Source: Flavobacterium poyangense
GTDB taxonomy: Bacteria; Bacteroidota; Bacteroidia; Flavobacteriales; Flavobacteriaceae
Direction of reading: 5' to 3'
NCBI RefSeq assembly: GCF_011751075.1
Contig: NZ_JAALLN010000003.1
Coordinates: 186,001 to 250,000, forward strand
DNA: 64,000 nucleotides
Of the stretch, positions 53,375 to 61,996 are shown piece by piece. Made by a program: the position numbers and the translations under genes. The notes beneath the pieces are model-generated. The model saw nothing but the letters and a program-made list of their open reading frames with translations. It searched no databases and had not been told where the DNA came from. The number at the start of each line of letters is the position of its first letter. Position 1 is the first letter of the stretch.

Positions 53375-54208
53375 CTATTTAATCTTCTTAATCAACTTCG
53401 CCTCTTCAGAAAAACGGGTCAATTGTATGGTTGGGTTTCCGAGAAGCGAAAGTTCTGCATGGTCTCCAACGGCTATTGAAATCGCGGTTTCTGCCAAAAT
53501 ACTCGCTGTAGCATAATTTTCAACGGTAACATTAGATTCCTTTAAAGTAAATTTTGTTCCGGTGAAAACAGAATTATTGTCTAAACGAATGCTTGCTTTT
53601 TCGGCAATACCTTCAATCGCGGCAACTGCTTTTTGATATAAATCACATTTAAATTTTATGGCAGATACGAGTGTTTTGATTGAAGCGTTTTTGCTCAATT
53701 GTAAACTGGCATCTTCTGATTTTAAGTTGAGTTCTGTTTTTGATCTATCGTCGGCAATCAAAGTGAATTTTTTAGAATTTACATTCAGGAACAGTTTAGA
53801 ATAATCCACACTATTAAATGTGATGTCGTCTAACTGAACTTCCTGAATCGCATAAATAACGGCTTCATTTTTAGCGATTACATTTTTAAGCGTGTTTGTA
53901 TAGGTAACGCGAACGATCAGTTTTTTAAAAATGGTACTTTCTTTTGAAGTATACAAACGAAGTGTTCTGTCTCTCAGATCCATTCCGATAATATCGTGAA
54001 GGTTATCGTCGGCTTCAATTTTGATTTCATTTTTCTCTCCTTTTTCCAGATAAATTTCCAAATTGTCATCGGCCTCAATGCCATCAAATTCTCCTACTTC
54101 TTTTACCGAGGTGGTAACGATTTTAGATCCTTTTATTTTTTCTCGTTTTTGAGCAAAAGTTACTGTTGTAATTAACAATAATAGGAGTAAGGCTGTATTC
54201 TTTTTCAT
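53375..54208 (-). CDS. DUF2807 (GIN domain) secreted protein
   Basis: 277 residues from the ATG at 54208, which starts a clean signal peptide (KKNTALLLLLLITTVTFAQ). A longer frame reaching 54361 overlaps the neighbouring gene in another frame and has no signal. The mature part is the DUF2807 repeat-beta domain (GEFDGIEADDNLEIYLEKGE; IKIEADDNLHDII), the fold described as an autotransporter-adhesin-like head. It is the last gene of a minus-strand group with a second DUF2807 protein, PspC and PadR. Surface or periplasmic location is predicted; role unknown. Confidence 0.82.
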   Translation of the reverse strand: MKKNTALLLLLLITTVTFAQKREKIKGSKIVTTSVKEVGEFDGIEADDNLEIYLEKGEKNEIKIEADDNLHDIIGMDLRDRTLRLYTSKESTIFKKLIVRVTYTNTLKNVIAKNEAVIYAIQEVQLDDITFNSVDYSKLFLNVNSKKFTLIADDRSKTELNLKSEDASLQLSKNASIKTLVSAIKFKCDLYQKAVAAIEGIAEKASIRLDNNSVFTGTKFTLKESNVTVENYATASILAETAISIAVGDHAELSLLGNPTIQLTRFSEEAKLIKKIK

Positions 54209-54296
54209 TAATTCTATAATTTGATTTAAGACAAATATAAAAAAATCATCCACTTTTGGTGAATGATTTTTTCTATATTTAACACATTTGTAAGAT

Positions 54297-55028
54297 TTAA
54301 CTCTTATTGATGTTTCCTCCTGAGCTAGCTCTTCTTTCGATAGTCTTAGGAGTACTGTCATAACTTATGTTTCCTCCGCTTGAAGCTTCCGCTTTTAGGT
54401 TTACAATTGGATGCACGCTTATCGTTCCTCCGCTGGAAGCATCAGCATGAACTTCATTTGCCAATAATTTCTGAGCGTCAATAGTGGCTCCGCTGGAAGC
54501 AGAAGTCGTAAGTTTTAATGCTTTTCCTTTGACACTGATATTACTTCCGCTTCCCGAATCGCAACTAATGTTATCTGATTCTATGTCAACATTCATGTTA
54601 GCAGCACTGGACGTTTCCAGATCTATATCTACTCCCTGAATTGTATTTTTGCTTTGTACTGAAGCAGCGCTTGAAGCTTCCAGTTTATCAATAACCGGCA
54701 TTTTTACGGTTACTTTTTTCATTGTAACATTTCTGAAAGAATTGAATTTACAGCTAATTCTCAATGTTCCGTTTTCTACTTTTGTAACAATATCGTTTTG
54801 CAAATTATCATCGGCCTCAACAGTGATTTCAGTCGAGTCAGATTGTACGATAACCAGATCAATGGCATTGCTTACGGATACATTTTTGAAATCGCCCTGA
54901 ACGGTTCTTTTTTCTTTAGTAACTTTTCCGCTTCCTTCAACACTGTTTATGTTGCCGCAAGAGGCGAACAATATTGCAGTGACAGTAGCAACAATGAATT
55001 TTGTAATATGAATGATTATTTTTATCAT
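54297..55028 (-). CDS. DUF2807 (GIN domain) lipoprotein
   Basis: 243 residues. Lipoprotein signal ending FASC (Cys about 24), then a DUF2807 domain (DFKNVSVSNAIDLVIVQSDS; VEADDNLQNDI). The C-terminal part consists of short repeated Ser/Gly/Ala motifs (EASSAA, SASSGA, DASSGG, EASSGG, RASSGG), matching stacked turns of a beta-solenoid. It is 3 bp from the PspC gene stop and probably in the same transcript. Envelope protein of unknown role. Confidence 0.87.
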   Translation of the reverse strand: MIKIIIHITKFIVATVTAILFASCGNINSVEGSGKVTKEKRTVQGDFKNVSVSNAIDLVIVQSDSTEITVEADDNLQNDIVTKVENGTLRISCKFNSFRNVTMKKVTVKMPVIDKLEASSAASVQSKNTIQGVDIDLETSSAANMNVDIESDNISCDSGSGSNISVKGKALKLTTSASSGATIDAQKLLANEVHADASSGGTISVHPIVNLKAEASSGGNISYDSTPKTIERRASSGGNINKS

Positions 55029-55031
55029 GGC

Positions 55032-56756
55032 TTAGTTAATTTTAATTATTACTCCGTTTTTGTCTGTGGTTAATCTTCCTGTATTTTTTTTACCGTTTAA
55101 AACTTCTTTACCATTTATTTTAATGGATACTTCTTTTACGGTGTCTGTATCAATATTGTTTTCTTCTTCTTCTATATCATTATAGTCGTTTTCGTCAGCC
55201 GGGCAATTCAAACATTTAATTTTAGAACCTTCTACTTTATAGTTGTAGTTACCACTGTAGTGTAAGTTGAAAAAATCATCGTCAGAATTATCATAATCTT
55301 GTATAGAAGCGTCCGGTTTAAATAACTGACCTTCCGGTAAGTACAAATATACATCAACTTCCTGTCCTCTGAATTTATTTTTAACCCCTGTTAAGAAATA
55401 ATTGTCTAAAACTAATTTATTTCCGTTTAGTTGGATCTTATATTCAATTTTTTCAGCTCTTTGTTTAGCATTGTTGAAAGAATTTCCTCTGGCTGTTTTC
55501 TCTATTTGTAAATAGGCAGTTGCATTATCGGTACGCAAAACATGTAAACGTACATCTGTTGAATAGATTAAATCATTGTTTGCAGAATCCTGTACAAACT
55601 CTAAATCTCTGTGATCGTCTAGGTCCTTAGCATAATAATCACTGTATCTGAATTTTACATAAAGAGTGTCATTCGGATTGATATTGATTGTTTTTTTCTC
55701 TACCACTTTATTGTCGTACGAAAGTTCAGTAGCTTGTTTTATACCAACACTTATGGCAATGGCAACAGCAATAATCCAAACGGCCAACAATGTATATTTA
55801 GTAATGTTTCCAATAGATCTCAGGTTAGGAGATAACAATTTGAAACCTAACAGTGTCAGAAAGAAAAACGGAATTCCAACAGCAAAGAACATTAGTAATC
55901 CAAATACCCAGATCGGATAGTCAGTGAAATTTCCTGCGTCAACAAAATTTTGCCATGGAAACTCGATGAAAATATTAGAACCCAAAGTAAAAACGCCAAT
56001 TAGCAATAAAACTAAGGTTGAGATTCCGGACATGATCAAAATAATTCCTAAAAATTTAGCAAATACTTTAAAAACCGTCATGATAAAGTCTCCAAATGAA
56101 CTACTTATTCTCTCAGCTCCCGACTTTACCTGGTTTCCCATTTGATCATAATTAGCATTTTTAAATTTGTCTGATAAAGATTCAATCTCTTCACGAACTT
56201 TTTTTTCAATATTGCTAATCGTTACCGGTTCCCCTGTCATTTCCAGTTTTTCAGAGGTTGTAACGGCTTCCGGAGTTACAACCCAAAGAACGAAATAAGC
56301 TAAAATTCCGGTTCCAAAACCTGCGAAAACAAATACTAAGAATAGAATTTTTATCCAGACAGCGTCAATTCCAAAATAATGACCTAAACCGGTTGCAACA
56401 CCACCCACCATGCCTTTTTCTTTGTCACGGTATAGTTTTTTGTGTTTTCTGCTACCGGACTCATTAAAAGATTGGTTTGTTTTTTCTTCGTCTTCAATGA
56501 TGTAATCTTCGGGCTGACCCATAACGGCAATCACCTCATCAACGTCTTTCAATCCCACAACATGTTTCTCGCTTTTTTGTTTTTCTGTTAGTAATTCAGA
56601 AACACGCATTTCGATGTCTTTGATAATTTCATCCTGTCCGGAAGAATTATTTAAGGATCTTTTTATAGCGTCAAAATAGCGCGTTAGTTTTAAATATGCA
56701 TCTTCATCGATGTGAAAAAACATACCTCCTAAGTTAATATTTACTGTTTTGTTCAT
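55032..56756 (-). CDS. PspC domain membrane protein
   Basis: 574 residues. A cytoplasmic N-terminal region (about 1-105) contains a conserved KTVNINLGGMFFHIDEDAY start and a leucine-rich helix. The PspC domain (about 108-172) has LYRDKEKGMVGGVATGLGHYFG and a membrane pair. Further membrane helices are at about 230-262, 277-303 and 320-345, and a beta-rich extracytoplasmic C-terminus of about 220 residues follows. PspC proteins sense envelope stress in Escherichia; the Bacteroidetes version with PadR next to it is commonly seen but uncharacterised. It starts 2 bp after the PadR gene. Confidence 0.9.
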   Translation of the reverse strand: MNKTVNINLGGMFFHIDEDAYLKLTRYFDAIKRSLNNSSGQDEIIKDIEMRVSELLTEKQKSEKHVVGLKDVDEVIAVMGQPEDYIIEDEEKTNQSFNESGSRKHKKLYRDKEKGMVGGVATGLGHYFGIDAVWIKILFLVFVFAGFGTGILAYFVLWVVTPEAVTTSEKLEMTGEPVTISNIEKKVREEIESLSDKFKNANYDQMGNQVKSGAERISSSFGDFIMTVFKVFAKFLGIILIMSGISTLVLLLIGVFTLGSNIFIEFPWQNFVDAGNFTDYPIWVFGLLMFFAVGIPFFFLTLLGFKLLSPNLRSIGNITKYTLLAVWIIAVAIAISVGIKQATELSYDNKVVEKKTININPNDTLYVKFRYSDYYAKDLDDHRDLEFVQDSANNDLIYSTDVRLHVLRTDNATAYLQIEKTARGNSFNNAKQRAEKIEYKIQLNGNKLVLDNYFLTGVKNKFRGQEVDVYLYLPEGQLFKPDASIQDYDNSDDDFFNLHYSGNYNYKVEGSKIKCLNCPADENDYNDIEEEENNIDTDTVKEVSIKINGKEVLNGKKNTGRLTTDKNGVIIKIN

Positions 56757-56758
56757 GA

Positions 56759-57091
56759 CTATTGTTTTTGATTGGTGATTAGTTTTACGGCGTCAGACAA
56801 TTCTGTCCAGGTGCCGCTAAGTTCGTTTAAAAATGTTTGTCCTATCTCGGTTAATCCATAATATTTTCGTGGTGGTCCTGAAGTTGATTCTTCCCAACGA
56901 TAATTTAGTAAGCCGTCGTTTTTCAATCTAGTTAAAAGCGGATAAACAGTTCCTTCAACAACTAGTAATTTAGCGTTTTTTAAAGTGTCTAATATTTCTG
57001 AAGTATATGCGTCTTTTTCTTTTAATACCGATAAGATGCAAAACTCAAGAACACCTTTGCGCATCTGTGCTTTTGTGTTTTCAATGTTCAT
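56759..57091 (-). CDS. PadR-family transcriptional regulator
   Basis: 110 residues, a compact PadR winged helix with KGVLEFCILSVLKEKDAYTSEIL, the recognition region EGTVYPLLTRLKNDGLL and the SGPPRKYYGLTEIG wing. A short C-terminal helix provides dimerisation. Given its place at the head of the PspC-DUF2807 group it probably controls this operon, and perhaps the upstream DUF4870 gene. Confidence 0.92.
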   Translation of the reverse strand: MNIENTKAQMRKGVLEFCILSVLKEKDAYTSEILDTLKNAKLLVVEGTVYPLLTRLKNDGLLNYRWEESTSGPPRKYYGLTEIGQTFLNELSGTWTELSDAVKLITNQKQ

Positions 57092-57130
57092 AATTTCATT
57101 TTGTTTTTTTTAGATTGAACAATTCGTTTT

Positions 57131-57165
57131 TTGATTGATGATGATGATTGATGATTGATTCCGAA
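57131..57165. repeat. Short 'gattgatgat' direct repeat
   Basis: Low-complexity run of gattgat/gatgat words between PadR and the DUF4870 gene. Possibly a slippage-prone spacer; no secondary function seen. Confidence 0.5.
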
Positions 57166-57219
57166 TTTATTCTGTTTGAATTAGCTCGTATTTCAGGTAT
57201 AACTTTTAATCTATTGTGA

Positions 57220-57699
57220 TTATTTTATAAATGGAATTGTCATTGGGTATTTGTAATATTCTCCGTTTGATGTTTTTATAGAAGCATAAATGATCAAAAA
57301 GAACTCTACTATTTTTAACATTCCAAAGAGTAAAACTGCCGTTGCCCCAACACTCAATAATCCGATATGTCCATCAAAATTGAAATTTCTGATTACGTAG
57401 TTGTCGTCGTTAATAATAGCTTCCATCGGAATATTTTGTAACACTACACTAATGAAAATCGGAATGGCAATTAAGGCCAGAATCAAAGTGTAAAGCAATA
57501 AACTCAATTGAAAATTCAATACCTGTTTTCCGTGGTGATTTACAAATTCTGATTTGTCTTTGTAACTCGTCCAAATCAGGATTGGAAAAATATAATTTCC
57601 AAACGGAATAAAATATTGAGTTAAAGTACTTAAATGCGTGAACGTTGCAGTGTTCTTGTCTGATGTTGTTTCCATGATGAGTGGTGTTGGTGTTTCCAT
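57220..57699 (-). CDS. DUF4870 membrane protein
   Basis: 159 residues from ATG 57699 (an alternative ATG at 57675 would shorten it by eight). Family features are LTQYFIPFGNYIFPILIW, SEFVNHHGKQVLNFQLS and the final YYKYPMTIPFI. Three or four membrane helices are predicted. DUF4870 proteins often accompany PspC/PadR genes; function unknown. A -7-like TATATTTG lies about 30 bp upstream on the minus strand. Confidence 0.88.
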   Translation of the reverse strand: METPTPLIMETTSDKNTATFTHLSTLTQYFIPFGNYIFPILIWTSYKDKSEFVNHHGKQVLNFQLSLLLYTLILALIAIPIFISVVLQNIPMEAIINDDNYVIRNFNFDGHIGLLSVGATAVLLFGMLKIVEFFLIIYASIKTSNGEYYKYPMTIPFIK

Positions 57700-57727
57700 G
57701 ATTAAAAGTATATAGTAATTTCTTATG

Positions 57728-57765
57728 CAAATATATATCCAAAAGACAGTATCTTGTTTTGCATA
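57728..57765 (-). promoter_or_regulatory. Candidate -7 box and inverted repeat upstream of DUF4870 gene
   Basis: Minus-strand TATATTTG at 57735-57728 fits TAnnTTTG. An 8-bp inverted repeat (tatgcaaa at 57724-57731 and tttgcata at 57758-57765) brackets the core promoter and could be an operator, possibly for the neighbouring PadR protein. The second point is inference. Confidence 0.35.
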
Positions 57766-57882
57766 GTACCAAATATTAACAAAATTTTAACATATATTGG
57801 AATTTAAAGATGACTTAAAAAGGCTGAAAATCAATGTTAATACCTGTGTTTATAAGGCTTTCAGGAAAGTAATCGGAATTTA

Positions 57883-57912
57883 TTGTGCGTGCATAGTTTT
57901 TTTGTATTTTTA
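57883..57912 (+). promoter_or_regulatory. Promoter of the DUF4442 gene
   Basis: TTG at 57883-57885, 19-bp spacer and TATTTTTA at 57905-57912 (7 of 8 to TAnnTTTG). It lies 19 bp before the ATG at 57931. The promoter also explains why the frame extension upstream of that ATG is not coding. Confidence 0.6.
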
Positions 57913-57930
57913 CATAAAAAAATAAAGGAT

Positions 57931-58383
57931 ATGGCAGTTTCAGTTTCCAAGCTCAACAAATTTGTATTATTCAAATTACCATCAGCATACATTTGTGGTG
58001 TTCGCGTAAAAGCAATCAGCAAAGACAGTTGTGTTGTAAGTGTAAAACACCGCTGGATTAATCAGAACCCGTTTAATTCGATGTATTTTGCCGTTCAGGC
58101 TATGGCAGCCGAGCTAACAACAGGAGCCTTGGTGATTTCTCAAATTCAGGAAAGCGGAAGAAAAATTTCTATGTTGGTAGCCAATAACAAAGGAAACTTT
58201 ACTAAAAAAGCAACAGGCCGAATTACATTTGCCTGCAATGATGGACACTTAATAGCCGAGGCAATTCAGCAAACGATTGCAACCGGTGAAGGACAAACCT
58301 TCTGGATGAAATCTATAGGAACCAATGAAGAAGGCGTTCAGGTTTCAGAAATGGATTTTGAATGGAGTGTTCGACTGAAATAA
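57931..58383 (+). CDS. DUF4442 (hotdog-fold) protein
   Basis: 150 residues from the ATG at 57931; the longer frame from a TTG at 57883 starts inside the promoter. Sequence follows the DUF4442 family: FKLPSAYICGVRVKAI, VKHRWINQNPFNSMYFA and AMAAELTTGALVIS, the latter the hotdog central helix. It is related to acyl-CoA thioesterases such as YiiD-type domains, but activity is unproven. Single-gene unit, cytoplasmic. Confidence 0.85.
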   Translation: MAVSVSKLNKFVLFKLPSAYICGVRVKAISKDSCVVSVKHRWINQNPFNSMYFAVQAMAAELTTGALVISQIQESGRKISMLVANNKGNFTKKATGRITFACNDGHLIAEAIQQTIATGEGQTFWMKSIGTNEEGVQVSEMDFEWSVRLK

Positions 58384-58404
58384 ATAATAAATACGAACTA
58401 TTGT

Positions 58405-58680
58405 CATAATACTGTCATTTCGAAGCACGAGGAATCACACATGAAGCTCGATACTGTATGTTGCCAATCTTTGTCGAATTACTAGTTTGATTCCTCGTAC
58501 CTGGGAATGACAAATGACTACTTACTTCGTTTACTATATCATTTACAGAAATGACAGTAAAACGTTTGTAATTCCTCATTCGGAATGACAAATGACTACT
58601 TACTTCGTTTACTGTATCATTTACAGGAATGACAGTAAAACGTTCGTGATTCCTCATTCGGAATGACAAAAGAACGATAG
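58405..58680. repeat. Tandem 78-bp intergenic repeat
   Basis: Two full units start at 58504 and 58582 (ggaatgacaaatgactactt) with a truncated third at 58660, period exactly 78 bp. They are preceded by a related inverted part (gtcatttcgaagcacgaggaatc, about 58410-58436). A minus frame of 84 codons through this stretch just mirrors the period (26-residue repeats) and is not a gene. The words resemble the 'cattccgaatgaggaatc' repeat family of flavobacteria. Confidence 0.8.
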
Positions 58681-58723
58681 GTATGTTGTTGTAAATAAAA
58701 AGATTACGGTTTTAAAAAAAACT

Positions 58724-58766
58724 TTGTGTTCTTTGCGTAAATCTTTGCGAGCTTAGCGGTTAAATA
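58724..58766. repeat. Dispersed 'tttgcg...agcggttaaat' repeat
   Basis: Shares ctttgcgtaaatctttgcg and cttagcggttaaat words with 40752-40805 and, more loosely, 3311-3356. Non-coding. Confidence 0.6.
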
Positions 58767-58787
58767 ATATTCACAACAGTAATGAAA

Positions 58788-58820
58788 AAAGCCGTTTCAA
58801 ATCCAATTTGAAACGGCTTC
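58788..58820 (-). terminator. Terminator of the small Lys-rich protein gene
   Basis: Perfect 14-bp stem (58789-58802 with 58806-58819, aagccgtttcaaat) and 3-nt loop, followed by a U run on the minus strand. It begins about 20 bp after the stop. Confidence 0.88.
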
Positions 58821-58840
58821 GTTGTAACATTAAAAAAGGA

Positions 58841-59029
58841 TTACTTCTTTTTTGAGCAACATTTTTTACTGTCTTTTTTAGACATGTCACAAGTTTTTCC
58901 TTCTGCTTTAGATTTTTCTTTGCTCGCCGTTTTTGAAGTAGCATCTTTTTTAGCTTCCGGTTTAGTTTCCTGAGCAGATACACCAATTGTAAATAAGGCA
59001 ATGGCCAATACTGTAATTACTTTTGTCAT
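58841..59029 (-). CDS. Small secreted Lys/Cys-rich protein
   Basis: 62 residues: signal peptide TKVITVLAIALFTIGVSAQ, then a Lys/Ala/Ser/Thr-rich mature chain of about 42 residues with three Cys (KTCDMS and KKCCSKKK). A dedicated terminator follows. Highly charged; it could bind metals or anionic polymers, but nothing decides. Typical of small flavobacterial exported proteins. Confidence 0.7.
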   Translation of the reverse strand: MTKVITVLAIALFTIGVSAQETKPEAKKDATSKTASKEKSKAEGKTCDMSKKDSKKCCSKKK

Positions 59030-59187
59030 TTTTTGTGTTTTTGAGGGTTGATGATTTAATTTTTGAACATATCAAATATAATAGGATTTATGATTCGTAA
59101 GAATAGGTGTACTGTTAATGTTTTGTAAAAAGTGAAGGATTAGATGTGAAAATTTATGCTGTAAGCATTTTTGAATCGATTTTCTCG

Positions 59188-59499
59188 CTATTCTTCCTCC
59201 TGATCGTATGATCTTTTAATAAAAAATTGAATTAGGATTACGACCAATAAAAGTATAAAAATTAAAAATTCCAATGCCATTAAACCCGCACCAGCTGCTC
59301 CACAACGTAATTGCCCATCCGATTGCGCCCCCAGATTGTTGGTAAAGTTTGTTAAAGCAAGAAAAGAGAATACAATTTGTAAAAGAATATTAAGCAGAGA
59401 TATCGTAGAGAAAGTCAATTTAATGTCTTGCCCTATGGCTTTTCGTCCAAATATAATCTGGGAAATTAAAGGTAACATAAGAAGTAGAAGTGGGGACAT
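59188..59499 (-). CDS. Small hypothetical membrane protein
   Basis: 103 residues with three hydrophobic segments (about 2-17, 30-53 and 68-94) and an acidic C-terminus (SYDQEEE). A Cys and Gly-rich segment (RCGAAGAG) precedes helix 3. No family recognised; single-gene unit. Confidence 0.6.
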   Translation of the reverse strand: MSPLLLLMLPLISQIIFGRKAIGQDIKLTFSTISLLNILLQIVFSFLALTNFTNNLGAQSDGQLRCGAAGAGLMALEFLIFILLLVVILIQFFIKRSYDQEEE

Positions 59500-59618
59500 G
59501 TAATTTATTTAAAGTGATTTTATAGATTGTTTTCACCTTTCAAAAGTAATGCCATTAAATTATACCATGCCTTTTTATTCTATCACTTACTTTCTACACT
59601 TAATTTAAGATAAAAAAG

Positions 59619-59663
59619 TAAGTGATGTAAGTTAAATCTTTTGATATGAACTTACATCACTTA
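59619..59663. terminator. Hairpin between multicopper oxidase gene and small membrane gene
   Basis: Perfect 15-bp inverted repeat (59619-59633 with 59649-59663, taagtgatgtaagtt), 15-nt loop, 20 bp after the oxidase stop; A run at 59612-59616 gives U residues on the minus strand. Likely terminator. Confidence 0.7.
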
Positions 59664-59682
59664 TATATTTTAAAACCAGGGA

Positions 59683-61917
59683 TTAATAATTCAGATTAAC
59701 ACCAAACCCAACGCCCATATCACTATCATAATGTGTTGTGATTCCAAAGTTTCGGGCTACGATATACTTTAAGCCTGCCATATATTCCTTATCTGTATTC
59801 CACATTAAATTCATTCGTAAACGTCTGGACAAAGGAATGTCTTTTCGCTCGAATTGCACACGAACATTTCCATCAGTAAAGACTTCAACCTGTGCTTTTA
59901 CCAGCATTGGTAAAGTGTATTCTAAACCTGCGCTAAAAACATGACGACTGTCTTTGGTGTTTTTTTGTCCGAAAAGATTTTGTTCCTGTTCGTCCATTCC
60001 CATTTTTCTGTAACGCCAGTCAAAACCAATAAAAGGCATCAATCGTTGATTTTTTCCTACGTAACGTCCGATATGTGTTTCGGTTTCGTAACCGTGACGA
60101 TCATTATAACCCAATCTCCATTCGGTTCCAATGCTCCAACGGGTATTGCTGAACATTGCTTCACCATCATTTCCGTTGGTAGCAAAATCATTTTCTGCCA
60201 TAAAATGAAACATTCTATCGTCCATTTTGAGCATTTTGTAAGCCATTTTCGGGTCTTTAATCAACGGGTTTGGTGCTGAGTTTTCGTAACTGAAAATACG
60301 TCCCATCCCGGCCATCATATGATATAAAATGTGACAGTGAAAAAACCAGTCGCCATCAGCATTTGCCTGAAATTCGATCGTATCCGTTTCCATTGGCATG
60401 ATATCAATTACATTTTTTAGAGGGGAGTAATCGCCATGTTCGTTTAGAACTCTAAAATCGTGTCCGTGTAAGTGCATCGGGTGACGCATCATTGATCCGT
60501 TGTACATGACAATTCTAACAGTTTCTCTTTTTTTAATCAAGATTTTATCGGTTTCAGAAATTACTTTATTGTCCAAGCTCCAGACATAACGATTCATGTT
60601 TCCGGACAATTCAAAACGTAATTCTTTTACAGGTGCATCTTTTGGAAGTGTTGTTATGGTTGGCGATTTCAGCATTCCGTAATTTAGGGTCACAATTTCT
60701 GCGGTCTCTGTGCTGTCACTTGCCATTTGCATTCCTTCCATGTTATGTTGCGAATGATCCATTGGCTTTGCATTTTTGTCTTCGCCTGTAATCTCGGGAT
60801 ACATTACAGCATTCATGTCCATTTTATTTAAGGTCATTTTCATGCCCATATCATTCATGTCGCCATTCATTTTCATCATATCGTTCATCATTTTCATTCC
60901 TTCAAAATATTTTAATTTTGGAAGGTGAGCAATAGGCTGTTTAACACCATTACCTAAAAACAGAGAGGCAGAGCCTGTTCGATCTTCGGCTGTAGCCAAA
61001 AAAGCAAAGGATTTATGGTCTTCGGGAACAGTAACTACAATATCGTAGGTTTCAGAAACAGCAATAATCAAACGATCGACCTCTACAGGTTCAACATCGT
61101 TACCATCGCTGGCTACGACTGTTATTTTTCCGCCTCCGTACGTGAGCCAGAAATAACTTGATGCGCCTCCGTTGGCAATTCGAAGTCTGACTTTTTCTCC
61201 GGGTTTGAATTGCGAAAGCTGATCTTGATTTTTACCGTTAATCAGAAACTTTTCATAATACACATCGCTTACATCCATGGCATTCATTCGTTTTACCTCA
61301 TTGATGATTTTGGTAGAAAAATGGCCTTGTTTAATGGCTTCTGCATAGCTTTGAGTTGTTCCTTTTTTTATGGCAAACCAATCATTGGCATTGTGCAGCA
61401 TTCGTTGTACGTTTTCGGGTTTCAAATCGGTCCATTCGCTCAGAATAACCGGAACTGTTGGTAAATCGTCTATGCCTTTTCTGAAAGTTGGATCGTCTTT
61501 CTTTTTATTGATGATAAAAAGACCGTACAAACCCACTTGCTCCTGAAGTCCGGAATGACTATGGTACCAATACGTTCCATTTTGAATAATGGGGAAACTA
61601 TACTTATGTGTCGTTTTTGGCGCAATTGGCATTTGGGTCAGATAAGGAACTCCGTCTTCTTTGTTCGGTAAAAATAAACCGTGCCAATGCAGAGCAGTAT
61701 TTTCCTTTAATTCGTTATGAACATAGATTTCGGCAATATCTCCTTCAGTAAAAGTTAAAGTAGGCATTGGGATCTGACCGTTTACGGCAAAAGCATGTTT
61801 GTTTTTTCCTGAAAAATTGACGATGGTATCGCGTACGTACAAATCGTAACGTACAATTTTTTGAGCTTTCATTGTCACGGCAAGAAAAAAAGCTAAAATA
61901 ATATAGTAGACTTTCAT
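59683..61917 (-). CDS. Multicopper oxidase with C-terminal CopB-like barrel region
   Basis: 744 residues; signal peptide at 1-18 (ending MKA). The cupredoxin oxidase part covers about 20-570. Copper ligands are visible as LHWHGLFLP, WYHSHSGLQ, HPMHLHGHDF and the type-1/trinuclear HCHILYHMMAGM. A Met-rich insertion (about 345-400, with MKMMNDMMKMNG and MDHSQHNMEGMQM) matches CopA-type copper-resistance oxidases. The last roughly 150 residues (EWRLGYNDRHGYETETHIG onward, ending GVGFGVNLNY) resemble CopB-type outer-membrane strands. Predicted to oxidise Cu(I) in the envelope. Upstream lie metal-binding HMA proteins. Confidence 0.9.
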   Translation of the reverse strand: MKVYYIILAFFLAVTMKAQKIVRYDLYVRDTIVNFSGKNKHAFAVNGQIPMPTLTFTEGDIAEIYVHNELKENTALHWHGLFLPNKEDGVPYLTQMPIAPKTTHKYSFPIIQNGTYWYHSHSGLQEQVGLYGLFIINKKKDDPTFRKGIDDLPTVPVILSEWTDLKPENVQRMLHNANDWFAIKKGTTQSYAEAIKQGHFSTKIINEVKRMNAMDVSDVYYEKFLINGKNQDQLSQFKPGEKVRLRIANGGASSYFWLTYGGGKITVVASDGNDVEPVEVDRLIIAVSETYDIVVTVPEDHKSFAFLATAEDRTGSASLFLGNGVKQPIAHLPKLKYFEGMKMMNDMMKMNGDMNDMGMKMTLNKMDMNAVMYPEITGEDKNAKPMDHSQHNMEGMQMASDSTETAEIVTLNYGMLKSPTITTLPKDAPVKELRFELSGNMNRYVWSLDNKVISETDKILIKKRETVRIVMYNGSMMRHPMHLHGHDFRVLNEHGDYSPLKNVIDIMPMETDTIEFQANADGDWFFHCHILYHMMAGMGRIFSYENSAPNPLIKDPKMAYKMLKMDDRMFHFMAENDFATNGNDGEAMFSNTRWSIGTEWRLGYNDRHGYETETHIGRYVGKNQRLMPFIGFDWRYRKMGMDEQEQNLFGQKNTKDSRHVFSAGLEYTLPMLVKAQVEVFTDGNVRVQFERKDIPLSRRLRMNLMWNTDKEYMAGLKYIVARNFGITTHYDSDMGVGFGVNLNY

Positions 61918-61970
61918 AAGATTTTAAAGTTTTAAATTTCGCAATCGCAACGCATTTACGATTGCAGATA

Positions 61971-61978
61971 CAAAGCTA
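61971..61978 (-). promoter_or_regulatory. Candidate -7 box of the multicopper oxidase gene
   Basis: Minus-strand TAGCTTTG fits TAnnTTTG exactly and lies about 54 bp before the oxidase ATG. No well-spaced TTG is seen. Confidence 0.4.
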
Positions 61979-61996
61979 AGGTCATCGATAGAGGAA

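Noticed and set aside
58415..58669. An 84-codon minus frame with 26-residue repeats
   Set aside because: The periodicity is that of the 78-bp DNA tandem repeat; no start context or family supports a protein.
58405..58680. Possible CRISPR-like array
   Set aside because: Repeats are directly adjacent with 78-bp units and no unique spacers; no cas genes are in the window.
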